A stretch of 35,104 nucleotides of DNA from Gammaproteobacteria bacterium (lineage in GTDB: Bacteria > Pseudomonadota > Gammaproteobacteria > SG8-11): positions 1 through 35,104 of the forward strand of contig JAHECY010000040.1 in NCBI GenBank assembly GCA_024641505.1. Reading direction: 5' to 3'. A program made the position numbers and the translations under genes. Below, one piece after another: positions 1 through 7,913 of this stretch. The notes under the pieces are model-generated. The model made no database searches. It saw nothing but the letters and a program-made list of their open reading frames with translations, and was not told the origin of the DNA. Positions within the stretch are counted from its first letter, which is position 1. The number at the start of each line of letters is the position of its first letter.

Positions 1-1128
1 CGAGACGTCCACTTTACCACCCGGCGGGGAGCAGGCAATGGCGTTTTCCGTGAGATTGCGCACCAGGATCGAGAGCAGGGCGGCTTTGCCTTTGACCATA
101 TGCTGCGTGGCGCAGTGCAGGCCCAGATCGATGTTCTTGGCGAGGGCAATATTGGCGATTTCGGCAATCTGGCTTTCCGTGATCTGACCCAAATCAACAT
201 CCTCAAATTTTATCACCTGGGATTCCGGGTCCAGACGCGCCAGGGTCAGCATTTGTTCCACCACATGACTGGCGCGGTCCGCGCCGGTAATGGCCGCGGC
301 GATGGCGGTTCGGGCTTCGATCGGGTCCGTGGCGCGATATGCCACCTGGGCATGGGTTTTCAGGGCGGCGATGGGAGTGCGTAATTCATGGGCGGCATCG
401 CCAGTGAAGCGCCGGATATTGTTGAAAGCGGTTTCCAGGCGTTCAAACAGGCCGTTGAGGGCCGACACCAGGGGGCGCACTTCCTCCGGTACCCCTTGGG
501 TGCTGATGGGCTGTAAATTATCAAATTCCCGTTTACTCACGTCGCGCGCGATTTTCACCAGGGGCGCCAGCGCGTTGCCCACACTTACCCAGATCAGGGC
601 CGCGAGCAACGGTAGAATCAGGATGATCACGGTGAAAATATGCAGCGCGATGTCATTGCTGATTTGATCACGACGCCGGTGTTCCTCTCCCACCTGTACG
701 TGAATGCCATTCTGTTTATCAAACAGGGCAAATACCCGCCATTTCTTGCCGTCGATGGCGCGGGTCGCGAACTCGTTGACCAGTTCGGTCATCGGCAGAC
801 GTGGCGCGTTGTCGGACCGCACCAGTAACTGTTCCTTACCCCGCCAGATCTGGTAGGCGATCTGTTGTTCATATTTATGTTCCAGCGCGGTAATCTGTTC
901 GTGTGGCTTCTCCGGTTGATCTTGCTGTGCCAGGAAAGCCAGCTGTTCATGCAGCTCATGACTGGACAATGTCAACAGGGCACGCGCCGACTGCGCCAGC
1001 TGTGCATCGAACAATTGTTCCACTTCATCGCGTGTGTTGTAGTAACTACGCAGGGCGGCGAACAGCCAGCCGATAATGATGACCAGCAACAACAGGAGCA
1101 ACAAGCGTTTGCGCAATGACAGATTCAT
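1..1128 (-). CDS. Sensor histidine kinase, QseC/PmrB-like (3' end cut by window)
   Basis: Membrane sensor kinase that should autophosphorylate on histidine and pass the phosphate to the response regulator encoded just upstream. Read on the minus strand from ATG at 1128, the frame stays open for 376 codons to the window edge, so the C-terminal G boxes of the ATPase domain are not seen. Visible parts are a first membrane segment (about residues 8-26), a periplasmic region of about 130 residues, a second membrane segment (about 163-184), a HAMP-like linker, the H box FTGDAAHELRTP with His247, and an N box around RNLTENA (Asn362). The start overlaps the regulator's stop as ATGA, so the pair is translationally coupled. 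The layout (short periplasmic loop, HAMP, HisKA, OmpR-type partner) fits the QseC/PmrB/TctE group; the signal sensed cannot be told. Confidence 0.93.
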   Translation of the reverse strand, partial: MNLSLRKRLLLLLLLVIIIGWLFAALRSYYNTRDEVEQLFDAQLAQSARALLTLSSHELHEQLAFLAQQDQPEKPHEQITALEHKYEQQIAYQIWRGKEQLLVRSDNAPRLPMTELVNEFATRAIDGKKWRVFALFDKQNGIHVQVGEEHRRRDQISNDIALHIFTVIILILPLLAALIWVSVGNALAPLVKIARDVSKREFDNLQPISTQGVPEEVRPLVSALNGLFERLETAFNNIRRFTGDAAHELRTPIAALKTHAQVAYRATDPIEARTAIAAAITGADRASHVVEQMLTLARLDPESQVIKFEDVDLGQITESQIAEIANIALAKNIDLGLHCATQHMVKGKAALLSILVRNLTENAIACSPPGGKVDVS

Positions 1129-1784
1129 GTTTTATCCACGATATAGCCCACACCCCGGATAGTGCGGATCAGTTCGACGCCCAGTTTTTTACGTAAATGA
1201 TGAATATGCACATCCACGGCATTGCTTTCGATTTCATCCTTCCAGGAATAGAGGCTCTCTTCCAGACGGGTGCGTGACATTACCCGGCCGGCGTTTTCCA
1301 ACAGGGTTTGTAAGATAGCGAATTCCCGCGGTGACAGCTCTATGGCCATGCCATCCCGGGTCACCAGATGCGATGCGGGATCAAGCTGGATATTGCGGTG
1401 GATGATGATCGGCAGGCTGCGGCCGCTGCTGCGCCGTAATAACGCCCGGATGCGCGCGCTCAATTCATCGAGATCGAAGGGTTTGACCATATAGTCGTCG
1501 GCACCCCGGTCCAGACCCTGGATACGCTCACTGATGGCGTCGCGAGCAGTAAGGATCAGGACCGGAATCACGGTACCCTGGGTGCGCAACTGATCCAGAA
1601 CTTCAAGGCCGGACATCCGGGGTAAACCGATATCCAGGATAATGGCATCATATTTCTCCGACTGGGTAACGGTAACAGCGGTTTCGCCGTCTTGCACCCA
1701 ATCCACGGCATAGCCGGATTGACGCAGGCCGGTGAGGATGCCGTTGCCTAAAAGTTTATCGTCTTCAATCAATAACAAACGCAT
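1125..1784 (-). CDS. OmpR-family response regulator, QseB/PmrA-like
   Basis: DNA-binding response regulator of 219 residues, the normal length for the OmpR family. The receiver domain shows the acidic pair Asp8/Asp9, the phospho-acceptor Asp51 in LDIGLPRMSG, and the conserved Lys in YMVKPFD. The C-terminal winged helix carries the typical LSPREFAIL and VDVHIHHLRKKLG signatures and ends in IRGVGYIV. It should be phosphorylated by the kinase whose gene overlaps its stop codon by 4 bases (ATGA). A GGA stretch lies about 7 bases before the ATG at 1784. A 140-base gap separates it from the SelO-like gene upstream on the same strand, so it may have its own promoter. The regulon is unknown from this window. 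Confidence 0.95.
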   Translation of the reverse strand: MRLLLIEDDKLLGNGILTGLRQSGYAVDWVQDGETAVTVTQSEKYDAIILDIGLPRMSGLEVLDQLRTQGTVIPVLILTARDAISERIQGLDRGADDYMVKPFDLDELSARIRALLRRSSGRSLPIIIHRNIQLDPASHLVTRDGMAIELSPREFAILQTLLENAGRVMSRTRLEESLYSWKDEIESNAVDVHIHHLRKKLGVELIRTIRGVGYIVDKT

Positions 1785-1924
1785 GTTCTTATCCAGAAAT
1801 AGTTATTGTAGTCATCCGCGTAAGTCTACCGCAGGCCACGATAATTGCCAAAATACATGTAACCGCGTCCACCTGTGCGTTGGACCTTGACAGGCGAGGA
1901 TCAGTATGGGGCCACGGTTGGGTA

Positions 1925-3781
1925 TCAGATTCCTTCGCGGGAGTCTTTTACCACCTTGAGCATGGCGTGGAAAACCTTTTTTGCTTTTAAATTGCGCAAC
2001 CCTGGCGATTGCTTGCCCAGTTTTGTAAAGTATTCCGGCTGCAATATCTGGTGTTCAATGAAATTATTGAATACGCGTTGCATTTCGCCCGCGCCATATT
2101 CACGATAGATGCGTATCATTTTCAGCGTGACTTGAATAATGGCATCGCCAGTGACCCGTTCGTAACGATTGATAAGATTGCTGCGTTCGCTCAATTGCTC
2201 CAACACGGCAGGTTCGCTGTCGCCGGTGATCCGTGCGGTCGCGTTCACCAACGCGCGGTAGGCACGCTGGAACCGGCGAATCGATTGCCGGCGATAGGGA
2301 TGCAGCCGCAAATCATGCGCTTGAGCGTAATCTGATTTCAGGATTTCAATGAAGCTCGGGTAATCCACCATGTCGGTACCCTGTAAATACAACACGGGCA
2401 GTTCCCGCAGAATGTCCCGCATGCAGAACAGTGCGTCACTGGTGATGCCGTCCGTCACTTCATACACTCCCGCGCTGGCTTGGCACCGTTCAAAATAAGT
2501 ATATGCCTTCTGCAGTACCTGCAGTTGTGCAGCCACATCCGGGTTTGTTTGTAGTGCTGTTATCCGATCCCAGGCGTAACCAATGCGATACAGGAGAAAT
2601 TGCGCGCGGCTCTCCTGGTAAATGCGCTCAAATTCCCGAAGGCTGGCATGACCGCGAAAATGATGAATATTGCGTTTCTTTCCACAATCAAGAAAATCGA
2701 CTAGTTGGGCGAAGGTTTGCACGATATAGCGCGCCTTTTTTTTCTGCTCCAGCAACGTGGTGGACATGCGGTCCACGTCGTTATAACGATACTGACGATG
2801 GAACAGGCCGAACTGACGGACGGAGCCATAGTCGATGACGCCGGCGTCCATCAGAATATTGTCACCATCCCAATCCATCCAGCAGAATACATACTCGCTT
2901 TCGTAAAGTGCGCTAGTGCGCGCGAAATCAGCGGTTACCTGATGCAATAAATGATGATGGTAGGCGCGCGGATTCAAGCCGGCAGGCCATATGCCATTGT
3001 CGATCTGGCGCTGGCAATAATAATTGATGATTTGGCGCAGTCCGGACAAGTCGCCCTGTTTGAGATAGCGGAAGATGTGCGCCGGACGCAGTAGATTGCC
3101 GGCGGCCCGCACATTGATACTGGTGCCGTCGCGAAATCCGATAATTGCCAAGGTGCGCTCCGTGGGGATGCCATTGCGGAAAAATATTTCACTGTTGAGC
3201 GCCGCACCCAAACCTTCCTTGAGATCGGCACGACCGCAACCGTAAGATACCGCTTTGTCTCCGGTCTTGAAGAAGCGCCCTTCAATCGCTGTCGCGGGAC
3301 TAAGTGCCGTTGCGCCCGTGCCGCAACTTGATATATCCCACGAGCCATCGGGTCCTTGAAAACAGCCGTTCCAGATGCTGCGCCCGTCACCGGAGGTGCG
3401 ACCAGTCCGGTCCGGATGTTGGAGTTGCAGGTAACGCGTGGCCATGTATTTGTTTGGCCGAATATCCTCTTTCGGGATCCGAGTGTTATATTGGATGTCA
3501 TACTCGTTGATGATGACCAGACTGAAAGTACCCAGGATGGTATCGGCGAGCGTTTTAGTGAGGACCGCCTCGTGATCCTTGGGAATCAGTCCCATGGCGC
3601 GTGCCAGGTTGAAATTGAAATAACACACCGTCCCGCCATGCCGGGTGCGCACATGATAATCAGTGAAACCGTCCGGCACGGCGATCTTAAACGGATGCTC
3701 ACCGTTGATCTCCGCAAACCGGCTGTACCGTACCCGGCGGCTTTCACGGTGATTCGTTGTGGATAAAGTGATATTGCCCAT
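1925..3781 (-). CDS. Divergent SelO/YdiU-like pseudokinase (putative protein AMPylase)
   Basis: A 618-residue protein that by eye resembles the SelO/YdiU family, whose characterised members transfer AMP from ATP to proteins. Family-like stretches are GDGRSIWNG (about 131-139, compare GDGR in SelO), a block at 170-212 containing GCGRADLKEG and LNSEIFFRNGIPTERTLAII (compare the SelO run ending SEAM..LGIPTTRAL), and a metal-binding-like loop GDNILMDAGVIDYG (306-319, compare TDNMSILGLTIDYG). The segment that normally reads LKGAG..PYSR reads SSCGTGATALSP here, so the usual lysine is not apparent. The roughly 300 C-terminal residues look helical and match nothing I recognise. Start ATG at 3781 follows a weak AGGA. 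It is divergent from the gene at 3908. Family membership is inferred from motifs; activity is unproven. Confidence 0.7.
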   Translation of the reverse strand: MGNITLSTTNHRESRRVRYSRFAEINGEHPFKIAVPDGFTDYHVRTRHGGTVCYFNFNLARAMGLIPKDHEAVLTKTLADTILGTFSLVIINEYDIQYNTRIPKEDIRPNKYMATRYLQLQHPDRTGRTSGDGRSIWNGCFQGPDGSWDISSCGTGATALSPATAIEGRFFKTGDKAVSYGCGRADLKEGLGAALNSEIFFRNGIPTERTLAIIGFRDGTSINVRAAGNLLRPAHIFRYLKQGDLSGLRQIINYYCQRQIDNGIWPAGLNPRAYHHHLLHQVTADFARTSALYESEYVFCWMDWDGDNILMDAGVIDYGSVRQFGLFHRQYRYNDVDRMSTTLLEQKKKARYIVQTFAQLVDFLDCGKKRNIHHFRGHASLREFERIYQESRAQFLLYRIGYAWDRITALQTNPDVAAQLQVLQKAYTYFERCQASAGVYEVTDGITSDALFCMRDILRELPVLYLQGTDMVDYPSFIEILKSDYAQAHDLRLHPYRRQSIRRFQRAYRALVNATARITGDSEPAVLEQLSERSNLINRYERVTGDAIIQVTLKMIRIYREYGAGEMQRVFNNFIEHQILQPEYFTKLGKQSPGLRNLKAKKVFHAMLKVVKDSREGI

Positions 3782-3907
3782 TATCCTGTTATCGGAAACT
3801 TATAAAATTTGCTTTAATTACCAGACGTTTAGCAGGAACAGATAAGGTAAAAACTGATGGCGGATTCATGAAGATTTGCGGAAAATGTTATAACTTATTG
3901 AAAACTA

Positions 3908-4312
3908 ATGAATATTGAGAAACCACTATTATTGTCAATCATTGAGGTTGGCGTCACGCCAGACTTGACGGCATTGTACCGGGAATGCGGATTTACCGTG
4001 GAAACCCTGACTTCGATGCGCCGTGCATTGCAATTTATGAAGCGCCACAAACCGCAGGTTATCGTGTGCGAGTTTATCTATTTGCCTACCTACAGCATGC
4101 GTATCAGTAATCTGGAACCGATGTTAGCCGCCCTGGAGCGGTATTGTTATGATCCGGCAATCGTGATTCAGGCAACCACTGAACAACGTATGCAGTTGTC
4201 ACGGTTGGACCTCAGTCGCTGGCGCCACGCAATTGTGTTGCCGGCAGGGGAAGAAGAAACCATTAAACGGTCATTGAAAGCCTGGCGGGACCCGGTACCG
4301 ACTCATACCTGA
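3908..4312 (+). CDS. Hypothetical protein, degenerate receiver-like fold
   Basis: A 134-residue soluble protein I do not recognise by name. The pattern of a hydrophobic strand near the N terminus (LLLSIIEV), a helix, and a second strand PQVIVCEFIYLP recalls a CheY-like receiver domain. The acidic pair is missing, and the position expected for the phosphorylatable Asp is occupied by Glu, so it would not be a normal phospho-acceptor. The Shine-Dalgarno signal before the ATG is poor. It diverges from the SelO-like gene across 126 bases and its 3' end overlaps the convergent thioredoxin-HEAT gene by 10 bases. Function unknown; the receiver-like reading is inference. Confidence 0.72.
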   Translation: MNIEKPLLLSIIEVGVTPDLTALYRECGFTVETLTSMRRALQFMKRHKPQVIVCEFIYLPTYSMRISNLEPMLAALERYCYDPAIVIQATTEQRMQLSRLDLSRWRHAIVLPAGEEETIKRSLKAWRDPVPTHT

Positions 4313-4980
4313 CGTCGTTTCACCAGTAATTTGTCCTGCAACTCGTTTAGTGCCTCGGTGGCGATTTCGCGCACCTGCGCCACTTCGTCGTTGAGACACT
4401 GCTCAAGGTAGGGAATCGCCTCGGCACTTTCGGTAAGTGCCAGGTAGTGGGCGGCATCGGACCGTAACCGCGCATCGGTTGCGGTCAGAATGTTGCCCAG
4501 TTCATGCACGATATTGTGGCTGATACCGGTTCCTTGCAGCCCTTCCAGCAGCGCGGCTATGCCCACACGCACATGGACGTTGGTTTTACTGTCAGCAGCC
4601 AGTTCTGCGACAACTTCGATGAGGCGGTTATCGTCATCGATAAGCGACTCCACTTCCTGTAGTTTGCCGGTCATTAACAACTCATGGAAATAATCCGCCA
4701 TCCCTTGGGTGCTGGCAGCTTTTACACACCAGCTGCGCAATTCCTTAAGCGAGCGCTTGCCCTCAAGACTGAACGGACCAATCCTTACCCAGGGCACGGT
4801 TCGGACATGCAGTTCCGTCGCCCGGTCGGGATGCACGGATACGTTGACCACTTCCAGACGTCCGATTTCCCCATGCTTTACCAGTGTCGACATGGTCGTG
4901 AGCATGGCGTCGCAATGCGAGCAATCCTTGGAGATAAACAACAGGGCGCGGGGCGGGAGCTTGGATTCTTCTTGAGACAT
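4303..4980 (-). CDS. Thioredoxin-fold protein fused to HEAT-like repeats
   Basis: A 225-residue cytoplasmic protein with two parts. Residues about 10-90 look like a thioredoxin or glutaredoxin fold: a strand ALLFIS followed by the redox motif CSHC (Cys20-Cys23) and later a VRTVPWV stretch with the expected cis-proline. The second half (about 100-215) is helical with HEAT-like pairs, for example RSDAAHYLALTESAEAIPYL followed by QVREIATEALNEL. It may be a thiol-disulfide reductase or thiol sensor whose HEAT part binds a partner. There is no signal peptide or membrane segment. The gene converges with, and overlaps by 10 bases, the gene at 3908. The 417 bases upstream contain a large inverted repeat (5025-5089) that could lie in its leader. 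Confidence 0.82.
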   Translation of the reverse strand: MSQEESKLPPRALLFISKDCSHCDAMLTTMSTLVKHGEIGRLEVVNVSVHPDRATELHVRTVPWVRIGPFSLEGKRSLKELRSWCVKAASTQGMADYFHELLMTGKLQEVESLIDDDNRLIEVVAELAADSKTNVHVRVGIAALLEGLQGTGISHNIVHELGNILTATDARLRSDAAHYLALTESAEAIPYLEQCLNDEVAQVREIATEALNELQDKLLVKRRQV

Positions 4981-5397
4981 GGCTTACACTCTAGCTGCTT
5001 GATCGTGAAGTAACAACACAGTTTTACCGAAATGGGTATCAGGTCGCACATTTTTACATGAGATGGATACCCATTGAAGACTATCGGTAGCAACGCTCCA
5101 AAGTTAAATGGTGACGCCGCTAATCCATCCGACCTGCCAGGAGAATCCCGCGAGTGATCCCCCAATACCAAGTGACGCCAGACGTGCCCTTAGGTGCGTA
5201 GCCCGGTGCGGGGTGGCCGCAATGAGATGCAGCAGGCCGCGGGGATGAGCGTCAGGGGAGAGCGCCGACCGGCAATGCCCGGGCAACCATTGCCACGACA
5301 GCATGCGCACTCGATGCCGCGCTTTGTGTTACGCTACAACCACTGAAATATTTCCCGCGTTCCGACGCAAAATCTGCTATCCAAGGTGCGGTCTCCT
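4981..5397. other. Intergenic stretch with no recognisable gene apart from a large inverted repeat
   Basis: Apart from the inverted repeat at 5025-5089 described separately, I see no convincing coding frame here. The stretch from about 5100 to 5340 is G+C-rich and has short open frames on the minus strand, but they lack good ribosome-binding sites and look compositionally random. Confidence 0.5.
5025..5089. repeat. Compound inverted repeat (6 + 10 bp arms)
   Basis: AATGGGTATC (5031-5040) is perfectly complementary to GATACCCATT (5066-5075) across a 25-base loop. Immediately outside it, TACCGA (5025-5030) pairs with TCGGTA (5084-5089) across an 8-base asymmetric bulge. It lies just upstream of the thioredoxin-HEAT gene on the minus strand, so it could fold in that mRNA leader or be a binding or insertion remnant. 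No U-tract follows on either strand, so it is not a typical terminator. Confidence 0.6.
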
Positions 5398-5574
5398 ATG
5401 CCTGACAATCTTCCACAAGCCGTGTTGGTGTTGCTGTGGCTGTTGATCGGCGTGATCCTGGTGGGTTACTTGATCATGCGTCATACCTGGGGCAGCGCAT
5501 TATTTTTTGTGATCCCTTATTACGGCGCGCCGTTGCTATGGCGTCAATTGCGTCACAGACGTTCGTCTCGTTAA
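5398..5574 (+). CDS. Small membrane protein (58 aa)
   Basis: A 58-residue hydrophobic protein with one clear membrane segment (about residues 8-29, rich in Leu/Val/Ile) and a second shorter one (about 33-49), ending in a basic tail RHRRSSR that should stay in the cytoplasm. ATG at 5398 is chosen because AAGGTG lies 9 bases upstream; the GTG at 5386 in the same frame would overlap that ribosome-binding site. No family recognised. It stands alone between the thioredoxin-HEAT gene, which is divergent, and the 96-aa gene at 5780. Confidence 0.62.
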   Translation: MPDNLPQAVLVLLWLLIGVILVGYLIMRHTWGSALFFVIPYYGAPLLWRQLRHRRSSR

Positions 5575-5721
5575 GGCTGGCTGCGGGCTGACGCTGGGTT
5601 CAGATATTCCTCAAGATACCGTGATTTAAACTTTCCCTGCTGGTTCCTTGGTGAGTGCGCACCGTCGCATTCGTTTCCTGGGGGGCTACCCGCATACGCC
5701 GTGGAAATACTGGCTGGTTGC

Positions 5722-5736
5722 TGGCATAGATAATGC
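5722..5736 (+). promoter_or_regulatory. Candidate sigma54 (-24/-12) promoter, imperfect
   Basis: TGGCAT-N5-ATGC matches the sigma54 consensus TGGCAC-N5-TTGC except for two bases and keeps the essential GG and GC at the right distance. It would start transcription near 5748, about 30 bases before the ATG at 5780. No enhancer site was found, so this is only a candidate. Confidence 0.33.
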
Positions 5737-5779
5737 TTGAATATTTGTTAAATCTCAATCCAGTTCAGGGTGAATCCCA

Positions 5780-6070
5780 ATGCGCGAACTCAAGCAATGC
5801 AAGGATTTATACGGGCCACTGTCGGAAAGCAATAAACGTCTACTGCTACAGATGCTGCGGCGGCCCGATGCTGGCGCCTGGCGCATGGCAAAGCGCATTG
5901 TGATAACGGCTGCGCCCATTATCACCCTGGATATGGCCGTAAAAATGGTGGCCCCAGCCTGGGTGAAGTCGGTACCTGATGCCTTTACGGTACGCCGCGC
6001 CATCCTTTATGCGCTGCGGGCACAACGGGAATTTCATGTACGCGAGGCCAGTGGGCGTAATGACGGTTAG
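5780..6070 (+). CDS. Hypothetical protein (96 aa)
   Basis: A 96-residue basic protein of unknown function. The first third is charged and helical, followed by a mildly hydrophobic stretch RIVITAAPIITLDMAVKMV (about 39-57) that is too polar to be a sure membrane segment. The ATG at 5780 has AGGGTGA 6 bases upstream, a good ribosome-binding site, which is the main support for this gene. A sigma54-like element lies about 44 bases upstream. Its 3' end faces the convergent small membrane protein gene at 6105-6359 across 34 bases. Confidence 0.6.
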   Translation: MRELKQCKDLYGPLSESNKRLLLQMLRRPDAGAWRMAKRIVITAAPIITLDMAVKMVAPAWVKSVPDAFTVRRAILYALRAQREFHVREASGRNDG

Positions 6071-6104
6071 ACCGCCGTTGCCAGACACCGGCGATATGCA
6101 AGCA

Positions 6105-6359
6105 CTACTCCAATGTTGACTTCCGTTTAGCCTGCCAGCGGTCCAGTCCCATCCAGGTCAGTTTGGTGACCAATAGTGCCAGCGGCGTGCCATGCATCAA
6201 CAGGTCAAAAATATCGATGGGTTGCGACAGGGTGCCAGCGAGCAGCATATTCAGCTTTTGCCAAAGATGCGGCTCGGGCTGTATCGGCACCAGAGCCAGA
6301 ACGATTGCCACCGGACCCAGTAATGACAACGGTAGTTTATCCAGAAAATTCTTCACCAC
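6105..6359 (-). CDS. Small inner-membrane protein of the type often labelled 'RND transporter'
   Basis: An 84-residue protein with an N-terminal hydrophobic segment (LLGPVAIVLALVPI, about 13-26), the stretch PEPHLWQKLNMLLAGTLSQP, and a second hydrophobic segment around LLMHGTPLALLVTKL. This arrangement matches a family of roughly 80-residue proteobacterial membrane proteins with conserved PEPHLWxKL and PIDIFDLLxHG motifs. They are frequently called RND transporter in databases but are far too small to be one. The gene lies 27 bases downstream of the MBL-fold enzyme gene on the same strand and is probably co-transcribed with it. Function unknown. Confidence 0.75.
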   Translation of the reverse strand: MVKNFLDKLPLSLLGPVAIVLALVPIQPEPHLWQKLNMLLAGTLSQPIDIFDLLMHGTPLALLVTKLTWMGLDRWQAKRKSTLE

Positions 6360-6386
6360 AAGCGATTACTCCGCAAATTCGATGAG

Positions 6387-7799
6387 TTAACTAAGTTCTA
6401 ATGCGTGGAGATCCAGTATCTGATGTTTCTCCGGCACCTTTACGCGGGAAGTCAATGCGGACTCAACCCGCAATTTCAGCGCATCCATGGCTTCCGATTC
6501 ACCGTGCACCAGCATTACCAATGGACTATTGTTGAATCCCCCAAGCCAGCGCAACAGACCCTGTTGATCTGCATGCGCGGAAAACCCTCCCAGCGTGTGG
6601 ACAGTGGCATTCACCTGAATAGTTTCTCCCCACAGTCGTATATGCTTCGCGCCATCCACCAGCTGACGCCCGATGGTGCCTTGCGCCTGAAAGCCAACGA
6701 TCAAGATATGGCAGTTATGACGCCATGCATTGTGTTTTAAATGATGTTTGATGCGTCCGCCATTGCACATGCCACTACCGGCGATGATCACAGCGCCATT
6801 GACCACACGGTTCAGCGCCATGGACTGTTCTGAACTTTCCGTGTAATGGATATTAGGCAGTCCAAACAGCGCCGCTCCATGATTGTGATTGATCAAATCC
6901 AGGGTTTCCGGGTCGTAGAGGTGGGCATATTTTCGGTAAATCTCCGTGGCTTTGATCGCCAGTGGGCTGTCCAGGAACAGCGACCACCGGCTCATGTTCC
7001 AAGCCTGAAAATACTTGGCGAATCCAAACATCAGCTCCTGGGAACGGCCAATTGCAAACGATGGTATGAGAACGTTCCCTTTCTGAATGTCGCGGCTGAG
7101 GAATATATCGCGCATTTCATCCCAGGTTTGTCCCCAAGGCCGGTGCAGTCGATTACCATAGGTGCTTTCCATCAATACCACGTCGGCCTGTCGCAGGCAC
7201 ACTGGATCGCGCAGGATGGGCGCGCCGGCGTGTCCCAAATCTCCGCTGAACACTACGCGGCGTTGCAACGGGCCTTCTGTCATCGTAATTTCAACTATGG
7301 ATGAACCCAGAATGTGTCCCGCATCGTAAAAACAAATGGAAATGCCGGGCAATATCTCCGTGGATTGCTCGTAGGGGTAAGATTGAAATCGGGCCATCGC
7401 CTGCAAAGCTTGTTCCCGGGTATACAGAGGTTCGCGCAGCGGTAGCCCCTTACGCTGCCGTTTCTTGTTTTCCCAGAATGATTCTTTTTCATTGATATAG
7501 GCGGCATCCTGAAACAGGATCGAGCATAATTCTCGTGTCGCATTGTGGGTATGGACGGGTCCTGTGTAACCACGTTTTACCAGCAACGGAATGCGGCCAC
7601 TGTGATCCAGATGCGCGTGAGACAATACCACCGCGTCGATACTGGCGATGTCGAACGGGAAGGCGTCATAATTCTCCGCTTCTTCCTTCGGATTGCCTTG
7701 CCGCAGCCCGCACTCAACCAATATGCGGTGCCCATTGGCGCTCAACAGATAGAGGGATCCGGTAACGGTACGGGCAGCGCCAAGAAACTGTAGGTGCAT
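6387..7799 (-). CDS. MBL-fold / beta-CASP ribonuclease-like protein
   Basis: A 470-residue metallo-beta-lactamase-fold hydrolase with a beta-CASP insertion, related to CPSF73 and bacterial RNase-like proteins that cut RNA using two zinc ions. Visible metal ligands are HAHLDH (His61, His63, Asp65, His66), His162 in AGHILGSS and Asp187 in FSGDLG. Beta-CASP signatures are MESTYGNR (210-217), IPSFAIGRSQE (245-255), GSGMCNGGR (341-349) and GFSAHAD (405-411), followed by LVHGE (430-434). The frame is open far upstream to 8012, but that would run into the divergent inositol-phosphatase gene. ATG at 7799 begins the conserved MHLQFLGAARTVTGS and has GGAGG 11 bases upstream. Likely a cytosolic RNA-processing enzyme, co-transcribed with the small membrane protein at 6105. 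Confidence 0.93.
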   Translation of the reverse strand: MHLQFLGAARTVTGSLYLLSANGHRILVECGLRQGNPKEEAENYDAFPFDIASIDAVVLSHAHLDHSGRIPLLVKRGYTGPVHTHNATRELCSILFQDAAYINEKESFWENKKRQRKGLPLREPLYTREQALQAMARFQSYPYEQSTEILPGISICFYDAGHILGSSIVEITMTEGPLQRRVVFSGDLGHAGAPILRDPVCLRQADVVLMESTYGNRLHRPWGQTWDEMRDIFLSRDIQKGNVLIPSFAIGRSQELMFGFAKYFQAWNMSRWSLFLDSPLAIKATEIYRKYAHLYDPETLDLINHNHGAALFGLPNIHYTESSEQSMALNRVVNGAVIIAGSGMCNGGRIKHHLKHNAWRHNCHILIVGFQAQGTIGRQLVDGAKHIRLWGETIQVNATVHTLGGFSAHADQQGLLRWLGGFNNSPLVMLVHGESEAMDALKLRVESALTSRVKVPEKHQILDLHALELS

Positions 7800-7913
7800 G
7801 ATGAGCATCGCCTCCATGGACAGAATGTTAACGCCACACCGATTGCCAGGGCGTGAACCTTTACTGCATAATGAATTATAATCCGGCCGCGGGAGGAAAT
7901 CCTTATTAAACTT

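Noticed and set aside
100-1119. Several plus-strand open frames opposite the histidine kinase
   Set aside because: The minus strand encodes a continuous kinase with H and N boxes; the plus-strand frames are its shadows.
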